From the NCBI RefSeq assembly GCF_015234515.1, contig NZ_JADGMY010000021.1, positions 62,001 through 126,000 of the forward strand: DNA of 64,000 bases, read 5' to 3'. The notes below the pieces were generated by a model. That model was not told where the DNA came from, did no database searches, and saw nothing but the letters and a program-made list of their open reading frames with translations. Each line of letters opens with the position of its first letter. Within the stretch, counting starts at the first letter, position 1. Shown here in pieces: positions 18,966-26,333 of this stretch. The stretch comes from Cellulomonas sp. (GTDB lineage Bacteria; Actinomycetota; Actinomycetes; Actinomycetales; Cellulomonadaceae). The translations under genes were made by a program, and so were the position numbers.

Positions 18966-20486
18966 CTACGAGAAAGCCAACCCGAGCGCGGCCACGATCC
19001 CGAGGACGGCGACACCGAAAGCCAGCGCCAGAACGGCAACACGCACCCACGCCTCGGTGGCCGCCAGCGGATCGACCTCCTCCGGTGCTCCCTGTGGCTG
19101 GACCCCCTCGCCCTCAGGGGCCCACACCTTGCCGGTGGCCAGGTCGTGCACCTTCTGCTTCGCCCGGTGCTGCGCGCCGCCCACGAGCGTGCCGTCCCGG
19201 ACGTCGAGCAGCGCCCAGGCCGCACTTGCGGTGCCGAGGTAGAAGACACGCCCCGACGAGCCGAGCACCGAACGGCGCGTCACCATCTCGGCCCCCACCT
19301 GGGTGGGCCGCACGTGCAGGACGTGGGTCACCGGGCGGCCCTCCTGGGAGTGCAGGGCCTCGCGCGCACAGGCGCGCGCCAGAGGAGACACACCCGTGCT
19401 GTCCACCGTTGTCACGGCCACCATCTCGGCCCGCGCGGCGTCGACGCGCGCCGTCGCGACCGCGAGGACCGCTTGCGCCGGTGCGACTGCCGCCTGTCGC
19501 CGGGCGACGTCAGCGGTGAGCCGGTCGAGGTGCTCCCTGAGCAGCTGGATCCGGTCGGCGGTGGCCTCCTTGCCTCCGACAGCGTCCGCCCAGGCCGACT
19601 GCGCTGCTGTGACGGCTCCCCGCCGGTCGCCCAGCTCTGCGGCGACGGGCGCGACGAGCTGGCTGAGGACGAGCGTCTCCTCGGCGAGGACCGCCACCGC
19701 CGCGGCGAGGCGGTGCAGCGCGGCCACGGTCGGCCCGGCAAGATGGGCGACGTCGAACCCATCGAGGGTGGCCCGGTTGCGGGCACCGGCGAGAGACCCC
19801 ACGGCTCCTGCAGTGAGCGTCGCGAGCAGCGCCGCGTCAGCGCTCACATCGACGGCACTCACGCTGAAGTCCGTCGCGGTCAGCTGCACCAGCTCGACTG
19901 CGGCGCCGAGGGCAGAGCCTGCGGGCGCCGGCGCCTCACCCGTGCCTGCTGGCGCCGGCGCCTCGCCCGTGTCCGGGTTCAAGCGAGCTCTGCCACCCGA
20001 GTCGCTGACGTCGTTCTCCCGCGATCGCAGTTGCTCCTCGTGAGCGGCGTACCGGTCGACGGCTTCGCGCAGTGCGGTCGTCGCCGCGCGCACAGCGTCG
20101 GTCACCCGGGCCTGATCTTTCGAACGCTCGGTGAGCGAGGCGAGGATGAGTGTCGCCTGCACGTCTGTGGTCAACAGGTTCGCGTCCGTGGTGACGAGCA
20201 CGTGCCAGGGAGTGCCCTGAGACTTCGTCGCGGCACTGGCCGCAGCGGCGATGCCGCCAGCGATCTCCGCGACGACCTGGTGCGCGAGCCACGGACCGAG
20301 CCCACCGGCCTTCTCGCCGACGGTCACCTCTCCGGTGGGGCCGTTTGCCACGCCCGGCGCCAGTGCGCTCAAGGCGGCCGTCCTCGCCGTGGTCAGCTTC
20401 GCGCGCGCCTCGAGCACCGCGAGCTGTGCCGCCAGTTCCTTCGCCCGGTCGTCCCCCGACGTCGCGTGACTCGTCGTCTCCGCCAT
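18966..20486 (-). CDS. Unrecognised coiled-coil protein with C-terminal membrane anchor
   Basis: I cannot place this 506-residue protein in a family. It starts with MAETTSHATSGDDRAKEL (ATG 20486, GAGG/GGAAG upstream), has Ala-rich heptad-like helices in about 15-50, 130-170 and 300-370, a duplicated APAPAGTGE linker near 178-195, a C-terminal folded segment (HVLHVRPTQVGAEMVTRRSV ... KVWAPEGE) and a final hydrophobic helix VRVAVLALAFGVAVLGIVAALGLAFS, with no signal peptide. That layout suggests a tail-anchored protein with most of its mass in the cytoplasm. It lies 115 bp upstream of the SWIM-MoxR-VWA operon on the same strand and could be its first gene. Confidence 0.7.
   Translation of the reverse strand: MAETTSHATSGDDRAKELAAQLAVLEARAKLTTARTAALSALAPGVANGPTGEVTVGEKAGGLGPWLAHQVVAEIAGGIAAAASAATKSQGTPWHVLVTTDANLLTTDVQATLILASLTERSKDQARVTDAVRAATTALREAVDRYAAHEEQLRSRENDVSDSGGRARLNPDTGEAPAPAGTGEAPAPAGSALGAAVELVQLTATDFSVSAVDVSADAALLATLTAGAVGSLAGARNRATLDGFDVAHLAGPTVAALHRLAAAVAVLAEETLVLSQLVAPVAAELGDRRGAVTAAQSAWADAVGGKEATADRIQLLREHLDRLTADVARRQAAVAPAQAVLAVATARVDAARAEMVAVTTVDSTGVSPLARACAREALHSQEGRPVTHVLHVRPTQVGAEMVTRRSVLGSSGRVFYLGTASAAWALLDVRDGTLVGGAQHRAKQKVHDLATGKVWAPEGEGVQPQGAPEEVDPLAATEAWVRVAVLALAFGVAVLGIVAALGLAFS
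19918..19971. repeat. Two tandem 27-bp units inside the coiled-coil protein gene
   Basis: CCTGCGGGCGCCGGCGCCTC-type units at 19918-19944 and 19945-19971 match at 25 of 27 positions. They encode a duplicated Thr-Gly-Glu-Ala-Pro-Ala-Pro-Ala-Gly linker. Each contains the self-complementary GGCGCCGGCGCC, a likely slippage site. Confidence 0.8.
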
Positions 20487-20909
20487 GTCTTCCGCCTCAC
20501 TTCCCGACCCAGGAGCGGCAAGGCGTTCTGCGACGCCCGCAGACGTCACGGCCCCTTGTCCGATCGTGGACCCGTGCGCCGCCCGCACACCAGAGCTTCC
20601 ATGGAAGCCGGGGCGGTTCACTCACGCGGATCGCACCGCGCTTGCTCGCATTCAGCACCCCCCCATATCGGGCATGCGCTGCGCGTCGGCGGCCTCGACG
20701 ATGCGAATCACAGCGCACGCTCGGTCAGGAGCCGACGAACGTCTGAGCAGTGCGTGTGCATCCCCAAGGTCCGGTACTCCAGTGGCATCCGTCGACACAC
20801 GCCGTCCCCGCTCACAGCACGGTATCGCCGCTGACGCACGCGGGCTGGTTGATGTCTCGACGGTACGAGCGGCAGGACACTCGAGCGCCTGCAACCTTCC
20901 GTTGCGCCG
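20487..20909. other. Gene-free stretch upstream of the coiled-coil protein gene
   Basis: About 420 bp with no credible coding frame on either strand; third-position GC bias is absent in all six frames. It should hold the promoter of the 18966-20486 gene. The base composition is somewhat lower in GC than its flanks (for example CCCCCATATCGGGCATG near 20661). I see no tRNA, repeat or transposase remnant here. Confidence 0.5.
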
Positions 20910-21054
20910 TCACCTCCGCGGTGGTCGCCGGGCGGCCGAGCACCTGCCGGTACCGCAGGTCCACGACGCGGTCGACGTGCGCCGGGAGTACACGATGTCG
21001 TAGACCGCCGGGGGGCGGCCGTTCGAGCCGGATACGGGCGACGCCCGGGCTCAC
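20910..21054 (-). pseudogene. Decayed DUF4214-like fragment, copy 1
   Basis: On the minus strand this reads VSPGVARIR, then in a shifted frame NGRPPAVYDIVYS, then back in the first frame HVDRVVDLRYRQVLGRPATTAEVT. It aligns along its length with the copy at 24352-24502 (MIRTNGRTKAVYDIVYS followed by EHVNGVVDLWYRQMLGRPAIT). Two opposite single-base indels restore the frame, so an 83-codon ORF (20812-21063) stays open although its middle is out of frame. Beyond AEVT the similarity ends. The YRQxLGR core is typical of DUF4214-like domains of secreted proteins. Confidence 0.65.
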
Positions 21055-21114
21055 CCGGCTCACCCCGGAGACCGACGCCGCCCGGGGCTGTCGGCCTGAC
21101 GGCGCCGCCCGCCG

Positions 21115-22362
21115 TCAGACGTGCGCGGGGCCGTCGAGCCCGTGTCCCGACGGCGCCGTCCCGAGCCGCGCCAGCGCACCCCGGGCCGCGACGACACCCG
21201 TGCTGAACGACGCCTGCAGCAGGTAGCCGCCGGTCGGCGCCTCCCAGTCGAGCATCTCCCCGGCGACGAACGTGCCCGGCAGGGCGCGCAGCATCAGCGC
21301 CTCGTCAACCTGGGACCACGCGATGCCGCCAGCGGTCGAGATCGCCTTCTCGATCGGCATGGTGGCCGTCACCACGACCGGCACGGCCTTGATCCGCTCC
21401 GCCATCCCGGACGACGGCAGGGTGCCCGCGTCGGCCTCGCGCAGCAGCCCGATCGCGGCAGGGTCCAGTCCGACCGTGCGGCGCAGCCAGGACGAACCCG
21501 AGTCCTTGGGGCGGCGGCGCCCGAGCCGTTCGTCGAGCTGGGCGACGGTCAGGTCCGGCCGCAGGTCGATCTCGACGACGCACCGACCGTCCGTGTCGAG
21601 CGCCTCGCGGATCGCGGCGCCGATGGCGTAGACCGGGCCACCCTCGAGGCCGGTGCGGGTGAGCATCGCGTCCCCGCGGCCCCGTGCCGGGCGCCCGCGG
21701 ACGGTGAGCGCGACGTTCTTCAGCGGCGTGCCGGCGAACCGCTGCGCGAACACCTCCGTCCATCCCACCCGGACGCCGACGTTGGCCGCTCGCAGCGGCG
21801 TGACCGCGATCCCGCGGTCCGTGAACGGCCCGGCCCAGCCGCCGTCGGCGCCCAGCCGCGGCCAGGACGCGCCACCGAGGGCGAACACCGTCACATCACC
21901 GCCGACCTCGATAGTCGTGCCATCAGCGCCGGTGAACAGCGACGCACCGTCGTCGGACCATCCGTCCCACCGTTGCCGCTTCTCGATCCGCACCCCGAGG
22001 TCGGTCAGGCGTGCGAGCCACGCGCGCATAAGGGGCGTCGCCCGGAACGAGCGTGGGAAGACCCGCCCGCTCGTCCCGACGACCGTCGGCTCTCCCAGCC
22101 CTGCGCACCATGTGCGCAGGTCCTCCGGGCCGAACACGTCGAGCATCGGCCGCAGCCGGGGCGCCGACTCGCCGTACCGCTCGGCGAACGCGTCCCGCCC
22201 CTCGGTGTGCGTGATGTTCAGACCGCCGTGGCCGGCCAGCAGGAACTTGCGTCCCACCGACGGCATGCGGTCGTGCACGGTGACGTCCACGCCGGTACGG
22301 GCCAGCACCTCGGCGGCGATGAGCCCCGCCGGCCCGCCGCCGACGACGGTCGCGGTGCTCAT
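21115..22362 (-). CDS. NAD(P)/FAD-dependent oxidoreductase, BaiN/HI0933 (YhiN) family
   Basis: A 415-residue flavoprotein. The N-terminal dinucleotide fold shows VVGGGPAGLIAAEVLAR (5-21) and is followed by the family signature SVGRKFLLAGHGGLNITHTE. Later blocks are VFALGGASWPRLGADGGW and the C-terminal FVAGEMLDWEAPTGGYLLQASFSTG, where the FAD is held. Members have been linked to reduction or desaturation chemistry (BaiN acts on bile acids), but the substrate here is unknown. The length fits the TIGR03862-type branch. The ATG is at 22362. It stands alone between the copy-1 relic and the tmRNA gene. Confidence 0.88.
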   Translation of the reverse strand: MSTATVVGGGPAGLIAAEVLARTGVDVTVHDRMPSVGRKFLLAGHGGLNITHTEGRDAFAERYGESAPRLRPMLDVFGPEDLRTWCAGLGEPTVVGTSGRVFPRSFRATPLMRAWLARLTDLGVRIEKRQRWDGWSDDGASLFTGADGTTIEVGGDVTVFALGGASWPRLGADGGWAGPFTDRGIAVTPLRAANVGVRVGWTEVFAQRFAGTPLKNVALTVRGRPARGRGDAMLTRTGLEGGPVYAIGAAIREALDTDGRCVVEIDLRPDLTVAQLDERLGRRRPKDSGSSWLRRTVGLDPAAIGLLREADAGTLPSSGMAERIKAVPVVVTATMPIEKAISTAGGIAWSQVDEALMLRALPGTFVAGEMLDWEAPTGGYLLQASFSTGVVAARGALARLGTAPSGHGLDGPAHV

Positions 22363-22688
22363 CGGCGGGAACGTCCGCGCGCGTGGTGTGTCGGCACCGG
22401 GCGAACCTAGCCGACCGGCGGACGACAGCCGTCACCCCGGTGCGCACGGCGAGGGGCATCCCACCGGTCACAGGGGCTCGACGGGATCGACGGGATCGAC
22501 GAGGACGATGTCGGCAGTCGACCTTCTCCGCCTCGCTGCGGCGGGTCGAGCGCCTCGGTGCACATCCTCCCAGCGGCGCCTCCCGGCACCACAGGTCAAG
22601 GCGTCGCCTCTCCGTGCAGCAGACCCCTCCGAGGGCACTCGCCGGAGTGCTGGCGGACGTCACCGACACCCGTGCCGTGGACAGCACT
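22363..22688. other. Spacer between the flavoprotein gene and the tmRNA terminator
   Basis: About 325 bp without a supported gene. It contains a short GATCGACGG direct repeat (about 22483-22503) and otherwise nothing recognisable. It lies on the 3' side of ssrA, where genomic islands often insert, but I see no integrase. Confidence 0.5.
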
Positions 22689-22716
22689 GAGGCCCGCCCC
22701 AAGCGGGACGGGCCTC
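22689..22716 (-). terminator. Terminator of the tmRNA gene
   Basis: GAGGCCCG (22689-22696) and CGGGCCTC (22709-22716) form a perfect 8-bp stem around a 12-base loop that can itself pair partly. It lies 48 bp past the mature 3' end of ssrA on the minus strand. Confidence 0.6.
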
Positions 22717-22719
22717 GGT

Positions 22720-22755
22720 GCAATCTACGAAGAGTGCCTTCGCAATCTACGAAGA
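22720..22755. repeat. 14-bp direct repeat just downstream of the tmRNA 3' end
   Basis: GCAATCTACGAAGA occurs at 22720-22733 and again at 22742-22755, 8 bp apart, beginning 9 bp beyond the ssrA 3' end. Short direct repeats at this position may be a scar of integration or excision at ssrA, but no second distant copy or integrase is visible. Confidence 0.6.
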
Positions 22756-22763
22756 CCTCGACG

Positions 22764-23128
22764 TGGAGGTGGCGGGAATCGAACCCGCGTCCGATGACGT
22801 GGGACCAGGGCTTCTCCGGGTGCAGTCCGCAGTAGATTTTCTCAGCCCCCACGATCACGCGGACAAGACGTGGACGGGCTCAGTCGGCTAAGAGTCCCGC
22901 CCGCCCCACCGACGAGGACGGACAGCAGTGGCTCTCTAGATGACGCCGGGAACTAGACCGAGAGCATGTCTAGGCCGACGGACTTCGAGGCTCGCTCAGG
23001 CGGCGAGGGCGAAGTCGGTGCGATTGGAATCGGCACCTATAAGTTTGCACGGAGCGTTTACGAGATAACCGTGCATCCTCGACCCGCTTCACCTGGCTCG
23101 ACGATCACCGTCGAAACCGATCACCCCC
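22764..23128 (-). ncRNA. ssrA: Transfer-messenger RNA (tmRNA)
   Basis: The RNA (about 365 nt) rescues stalled ribosomes together with SmpB (encoded at 33679-34155). The 5' end GGGGGTGATCGGTTTCGACG is the standard tmRNA opening. The 3' end carries a T-arm (GCGGG-TTCGATT-CCCGC) and the acceptor strand CACCTCC, which pairs over 7 bp, with one G-U, to the 5' GGGGGTG. No CCA is encoded. The tag reading frame (22996-23034) gives ADSNRTDFALAA, close to the mycobacterial tag ending YALAA. A TTGACA upstream at about 23148-23153 may be part of the promoter, but a matching -10 at normal spacing is not clear. Exact ends are inferred from the acceptor stem. Confidence 0.95.
22996..23034 (-). other. tmRNA proteolysis tag reading frame
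   Basis: Twelve codons from the resume codon GCC at 23034 to TGA at 22996-22998 encode ADSNRTDFALAA. The ALAA end is the classical ClpXP/Tsp degron. The upstream ACTTATAGGT fits the A-rich segment that positions the resume codon. Confidence 0.9.
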
Positions 23129-23307
23129 ATGGGTGTATGCACTTGTCAAGCTGACCGTCCGCCCTGGCGGGGCGGAGGTAGGTCCAGCGTACTGCACAAC
23201 GCGACGCCGGTCTCGAGGATTCCCCGCCCCACGACCCGGGACGCCGCCGGTCGCCGCCCGTGGGGGCGACGGCCGTGGCGATGAGCGTCGACAGGCGTCG
23301 GGGTGGG

Positions 23308-23946
23308 TCAGAGCCCCAGGGGGGCGGACGCCGGCGAGGTCGGTCCGTCGGTGCTGCCGTTGTCCTCGCGGTCCGGGCGCGAGCGCCGGTCACGGTCCTG
23401 TGAGCCGTCGCCGTCGCGACCGCGGTCGCGACCGCGATCCTGCTGCTGCGAGTCCTGCTCGTCCGAGCCGGAACGGTCCTCGTCGGAGCCGCTGTCGTCG
23501 TCCGGCCGAGCGCCGCGCTCGGTCTCGTCGCCCGGGCGCGCGCCGTCGTGCTCGTGGTGCAGGTCGGGCCGGCCGTCGCCGTCGCGCGTCCACCCGTGGT
23601 CCCCGTCCTCCGGGAACCCGCGCATGTCGCCGCGGTCGCCTCCGGGGAATCCCTGCGAGCTCTCGGCGAAGCGAGGGGCGTGGTCGTGCTGGACGGCCGC
23701 GACGACACCGCCGCCGGCGAGCAGTCCGACGACGAGTGCGCCGCCCGCGATCGCAGCGGTGACGCCCGTGCCGAACGCGCGTGCGGGCTTCGCCGCGACG
23801 CCCACCGGCTCGCCCGGGGCCTGCAGCGGGTTGCCCGGCGAGGCGGGGGTGCTCGACGCCGGCGCCGCAGCGCCCTGCGGAGCGGGTGCCGGCCCCTGCG
23901 AGGGGGTGGCGCTCATCGGCTGGGTCTCCTTGGTGTTGTCGTCCAT
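23308..23946 (-). CDS. Membrane protein with Asp/Arg/Gly-rich disordered tail, unknown function
   Basis: A 212-residue protein that I do not recognise. A Pro/Ala/Gln-rich N-terminal region precedes one membrane helix (GTGVTAAIAGGALVVGLLAGG, about 58-80). The remaining 130 residues are extremely hydrophilic, with DGDHGWTRDGDGRPDLHHEHDG and then alternating Asp, Arg, Ser and Gln, almost certainly disordered and outside the membrane if the N-terminus is cytoplasmic. I chose the ATG at 23946 because GGGAGGAG lies just upstream; the in-frame extension to 24054 lacks a signal. The His/Asp-rich part could bind metals, which is speculation. It lies between tmRNA and the toxin relics. Confidence 0.7.
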   Translation of the reverse strand: MDDNTKETQPMSATPSQGPAPAPQGAAAPASSTPASPGNPLQAPGEPVGVAAKPARAFGTGVTAAIAGGALVVGLLAGGGVVAAVQHDHAPRFAESSQGFPGGDRGDMRGFPEDGDHGWTRDGDGRPDLHHEHDGARPGDETERGARPDDDSGSDEDRSGSDEQDSQQQDRGRDRGRDGDGSQDRDRRSRPDREDNGSTDGPTSPASAPLGL

Positions 23947-24244
23947 GTACTCCTCCCGGACGCCTCGGTGGTGCGTGATGGGGACAAGCACACCCCCCGC
24001 AGGTGGGACGACGTTGTGGTGAGGCTGGGACGGACCTGTGAGTCGCTCCGACACGGACGGGAGCGCGCCACGACCGGGGCCGCCGCAGGTCTGGGCTCGT
24101 CAAGTCGCGCCGCCAGGAAGCCCACCGGCAGGTCCAGCCGCAGCCCGACCCTCAGCTGCCCTCCGGCCGGACAGCGACGTCGTCGACGACCTGCCCGCCT
24201 CGTCCACCTCCACCTGCGCGATGTCGTCAGCGACCCGTGCGCGG

Positions 24245-24880
24245 TCAGCCCAACGACGGGAAACGCACTCGGCTGGCTAGGTACTCGTCGCTCGGCACGA
24301 GCCGCGTCAGGAGCTGCTGGACCGTGCCACCTCGCCAGAGTGCGTTCGCGGACGAGGTCACCTCCGCGGTGATGGCCGGACGTCCGAGCATCTGCCGGTA
24401 CCACAGGTCCACGACACCGTTGACGTGCTCCGAGGAGTAGACGATGTCGTAGACCGCTTTGGTCCGACCGTTCGTGCGGATCATGCTGACACCGGTGTTC
24501 ACGTTGCCGTCACCGATCGCGACCGACCGATTGGCACGGACCTGGTAGACCTCCTCCGTCGCCTCGCTCTCAGGTTCGTCTCGTCGAGGACCAGCGCCGC
24601 CGCCTCCAGCGGCTCAGCCGCCGGCGCGCACCCGGAAGGCGTCCGGGATCTCCATGGTCACGAACCCACGGCTCCCCGACGTGCGGAACCAGTACAGCCC
24701 CCGGAACGGCTCGACGTCGGGCGTGGTCTCCACCCGCACGAGTCCGGACGCGCACGCACCGTCCTCGGGCGCGACGAACTCGATGTGGCCGCCACTCGAA
24801 TAGAGCTTCAGACCGTGCTCGGCGAGGATCGCGTCGGCACCGGGGTAGGCGAAGTCCTCGACGAGCGGCGAGCCGCGCAA
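24245..24880 (-). pseudogene. Broken gene for a secreted protein with C-terminal DUF4214-like domain (copy 2)
   Basis: Three segments in different frames belong together. Codons from 24880 read PLVEDFAYPGADAILAEHGL ... GSRGFVTMEIPDAFRVRAGG and end in TGA at 24614. One base later the next frame gives EPLEAAALVLDETNL, and after another shift SEATEEVYQVRANRSVAIGDG runs through MIRTNGRTKAVYDIVYS and VVDLWYRQMLGRPAITAEVT to SDEYLASRVRFPSLG. The VEDFxYPGA part resembles a domain of actinobacterial secreted proteins, and the last 55 residues fit DUF4214 (YRxxLGR ... SxEYLxxxV). The 5' end is missing, cut off next to the immunity-like gene. Two frameshifts and the truncation mark it as dead. Confidence 0.7.
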
Positions 24881-24895
24881 ACGAGATCCTTCGGA

Positions 24896-25192
24896 TCAGT
24901 CACCCACGATCCAGAAGTAACCTCCTCGTCTCGATATGACGTGAGCCATTTCTTGGAGGCGGCAGACATCGTCCTCCAGCTCGGGCTGCTCGCGCAGCAG
25001 GTGCGCAAGCTCTTCGACGAGGCGCCGAAGCTGGAACGGGTTGAACATGGTGTCGCTGTGCGGGTCCAGGTCACCCAGCAATCCACCGCGCCCGCCGGCG
25101 ATGTCGGCAATCTTGTTGAGTTCACGGTCGAGTTTGACATCCTCGTAGATCTGCCGGTGCAGAAGGTCCTGGAATTTCAGATTCCGACTCAC
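24896..25192 (-). CDS. Probable immunity protein for the adjacent toxin fragment
   Basis: A 98-residue acidic helical protein (VSRNLKFQDLLHRQIYEDV ... LRRLVEELAHLLREQPELED ... RRGGYFWIVGD) with no recognised family. The GTG at 25192 overlaps the TGA of the toxin fragment (GTGA), the coupling usual for toxin-immunity pairs. Small, acidic, helical and immediately downstream of a Hint-toxin end is the normal profile of immunity proteins of polymorphic toxin systems. The frame is intact, unlike its neighbour at 24245-24880. Function is inferred from position only. Codon usage is less GC-biased than the surrounding core genes, consistent with transfer. Confidence 0.65.
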   Translation of the reverse strand: MSRNLKFQDLLHRQIYEDVKLDRELNKIADIAGGRGGLLGDLDPHSDTMFNPFQLRRLVEELAHLLREQPELEDDVCRLQEMAHVISRRGGYFWIVGD

Positions 25193-25668
25193 GGCGCCAC
25201 CCCCGGCGGAACCACCGGATGAATCGAGACAATAAAGCCCCACTTGTCCTGCGCCACGACGTACCAGTCCATGTCAAACCCTCCGAAATCTGCGCCGAGC
25301 CCTCCGACCGATTGGCCGTCCGGCGACTGCACGCGACGTTCAAAGTTGCCATGCTCGTTCTTGAGACATGGACGCTTGTTTGCGTGATCGACGAGCGCCT
25401 GGTAGTCCGTCCCCTGGCAGAAGACGCTCTTGTCACGGGGGATGATCAGGTCCCGGTTCGCAGCGGTGGCAGTGTGCAGATTCTCGACCTTGTCGATGCT
25501 GTGGTCATCGAGATACGCGGGAAGGCACGGGTCCAGGTCGTTGTGGACGTGTACGGACGCATCACCCACCGCGACGAAGTAGGTGTGGAGATCTGCGACC
25601 GTGAGGTTGAACACCGCGACCTCACCGCGCCCGCGAGAGACGAACTCGACAACGGGTTCGGCATTCAA
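25189..25668 (-). pseudogene. 5'-truncated polymorphic toxin: end of Hint domain plus C-terminal toxin domain
   Basis: The first 43 codons (NAEPVVEFVSRGRGEVAVFN, then LTVADLHTYFVAVGDASVHVHN) are the last strands of a pre-toxin Hint domain; VxNLTVxxLHTYxV ... VHN is its signature. The next 115 residues (DPCLPAYLDDHSIDKV ... DWYVVAQDKWGFIVSIHPV) should be the toxin tail; I do not recognise its family. Upstream, the frame meets a TGA at 25699-25701 and no longer looks like Hint, so the secreted N-terminal carrier is absent. TTG 25668 is the nominal start and no ribosome-binding site is evident. This is either a dead toxin or an orphan cassette stored for recombination into an intact toxin gene. 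Confidence 0.72.
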
Positions 25669-25734
25669 CCCGCCGCACGCTGCACGCCATCCGCGTCGTC
25701 AGACGCTCGCCCGAGAGCGACGCCACGGAAAGAC

Positions 25735-26142
25735 TTATCCGTACTCGTTCATGGTCAACTCGATGGTTCGGTCACCCGATGCGTCACCGCACGGACCGAT
25801 AAAGACGTCGCGCCAGATGATGTCGGGGCCGAAACCTCCTCGGTCCGCCCGAAGTGTGACCTCTGCGTCGCCCTGGCGGAGGATCAGCTCTCCGTCGTCG
25901 ACCGTCTCCCACTCGATATCGCCGGACATCGTGCGGAAGGCTTCGGGGTCACACCCCTCGCCCGAGCCGTAGGGAATCGCCTCGACGACGCCGACACCAC
26001 CGTCCTCAAGACGCACCGCCTCGCCGTTGTCACCCTCCCAGAGCTCTCCGATCGGCACCGCGGGCGCGTCCTGCTCCACGCATCCCGCGGTGACCAGGCA
26101 CAGCGAGGCCGCAGCGCCCCACGCGACAACCGAACGCAGCAC
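25735..26142 (-). CDS. Small lipoprotein, unknown function
   Basis: A 135-residue precursor with a lipoprotein signal peptide (RSVVAWGAAASLCLVTAGC, lipobox VTAGC) and a mature part rich in Glu, Asp and Gly (GELWEGDNGEAVRLEDGG ... RDVFIGPCGDASGDRTIELTM). Two Cys in the mature part could form a disulfide. The GTG at 26142 has GGAGG seven bases upstream; the in-frame start at 26175 has none. It lies directly upstream of the toxin fragment on the same strand. Some polymorphic toxin loci encode lipoprotein immunity factors, but nothing here proves that role. Confidence 0.7.
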   Translation of the reverse strand: MLRSVVAWGAAASLCLVTAGCVEQDAPAVPIGELWEGDNGEAVRLEDGGVGVVEAIPYGSGEGCDPEAFRTMSGDIEWETVDDGELILRQGDAEVTLRADRGGFGPDIIWRDVFIGPCGDASGDRTIELTMNEYG

Positions 26143-26333
26143 TGCTCCTCCAAGGATCTCCGACGGCCTGCCCATGCTTCACACCATTCTTCGATGGACG
26201 ACGACCGAGGCGGTCGTCGAACGTCTCGCCGGCGGCGTCCGGACGGACGCTATCGGCTCCCCGCCTGCGACCGCAGCGATTTCCGTGCGCGGGAGGCGGT
26301 GCACGTGGCGGTGTGGTGCCGCACGATGGCCTC

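Noticed and set aside
22764..22800. tRNA-like T-arm with acceptor strand suggesting a tRNA gene
   Set aside because: No anticodon arm follows; it is the 3' end of the tmRNA, whose 5' half and tag frame are 230-330 bp away.
20487..26333. Prophage or insertion sequence
   Set aside because: No transposase, integrase, capsid or terminase sequence can be read; only relics of secreted-protein and toxin genes.
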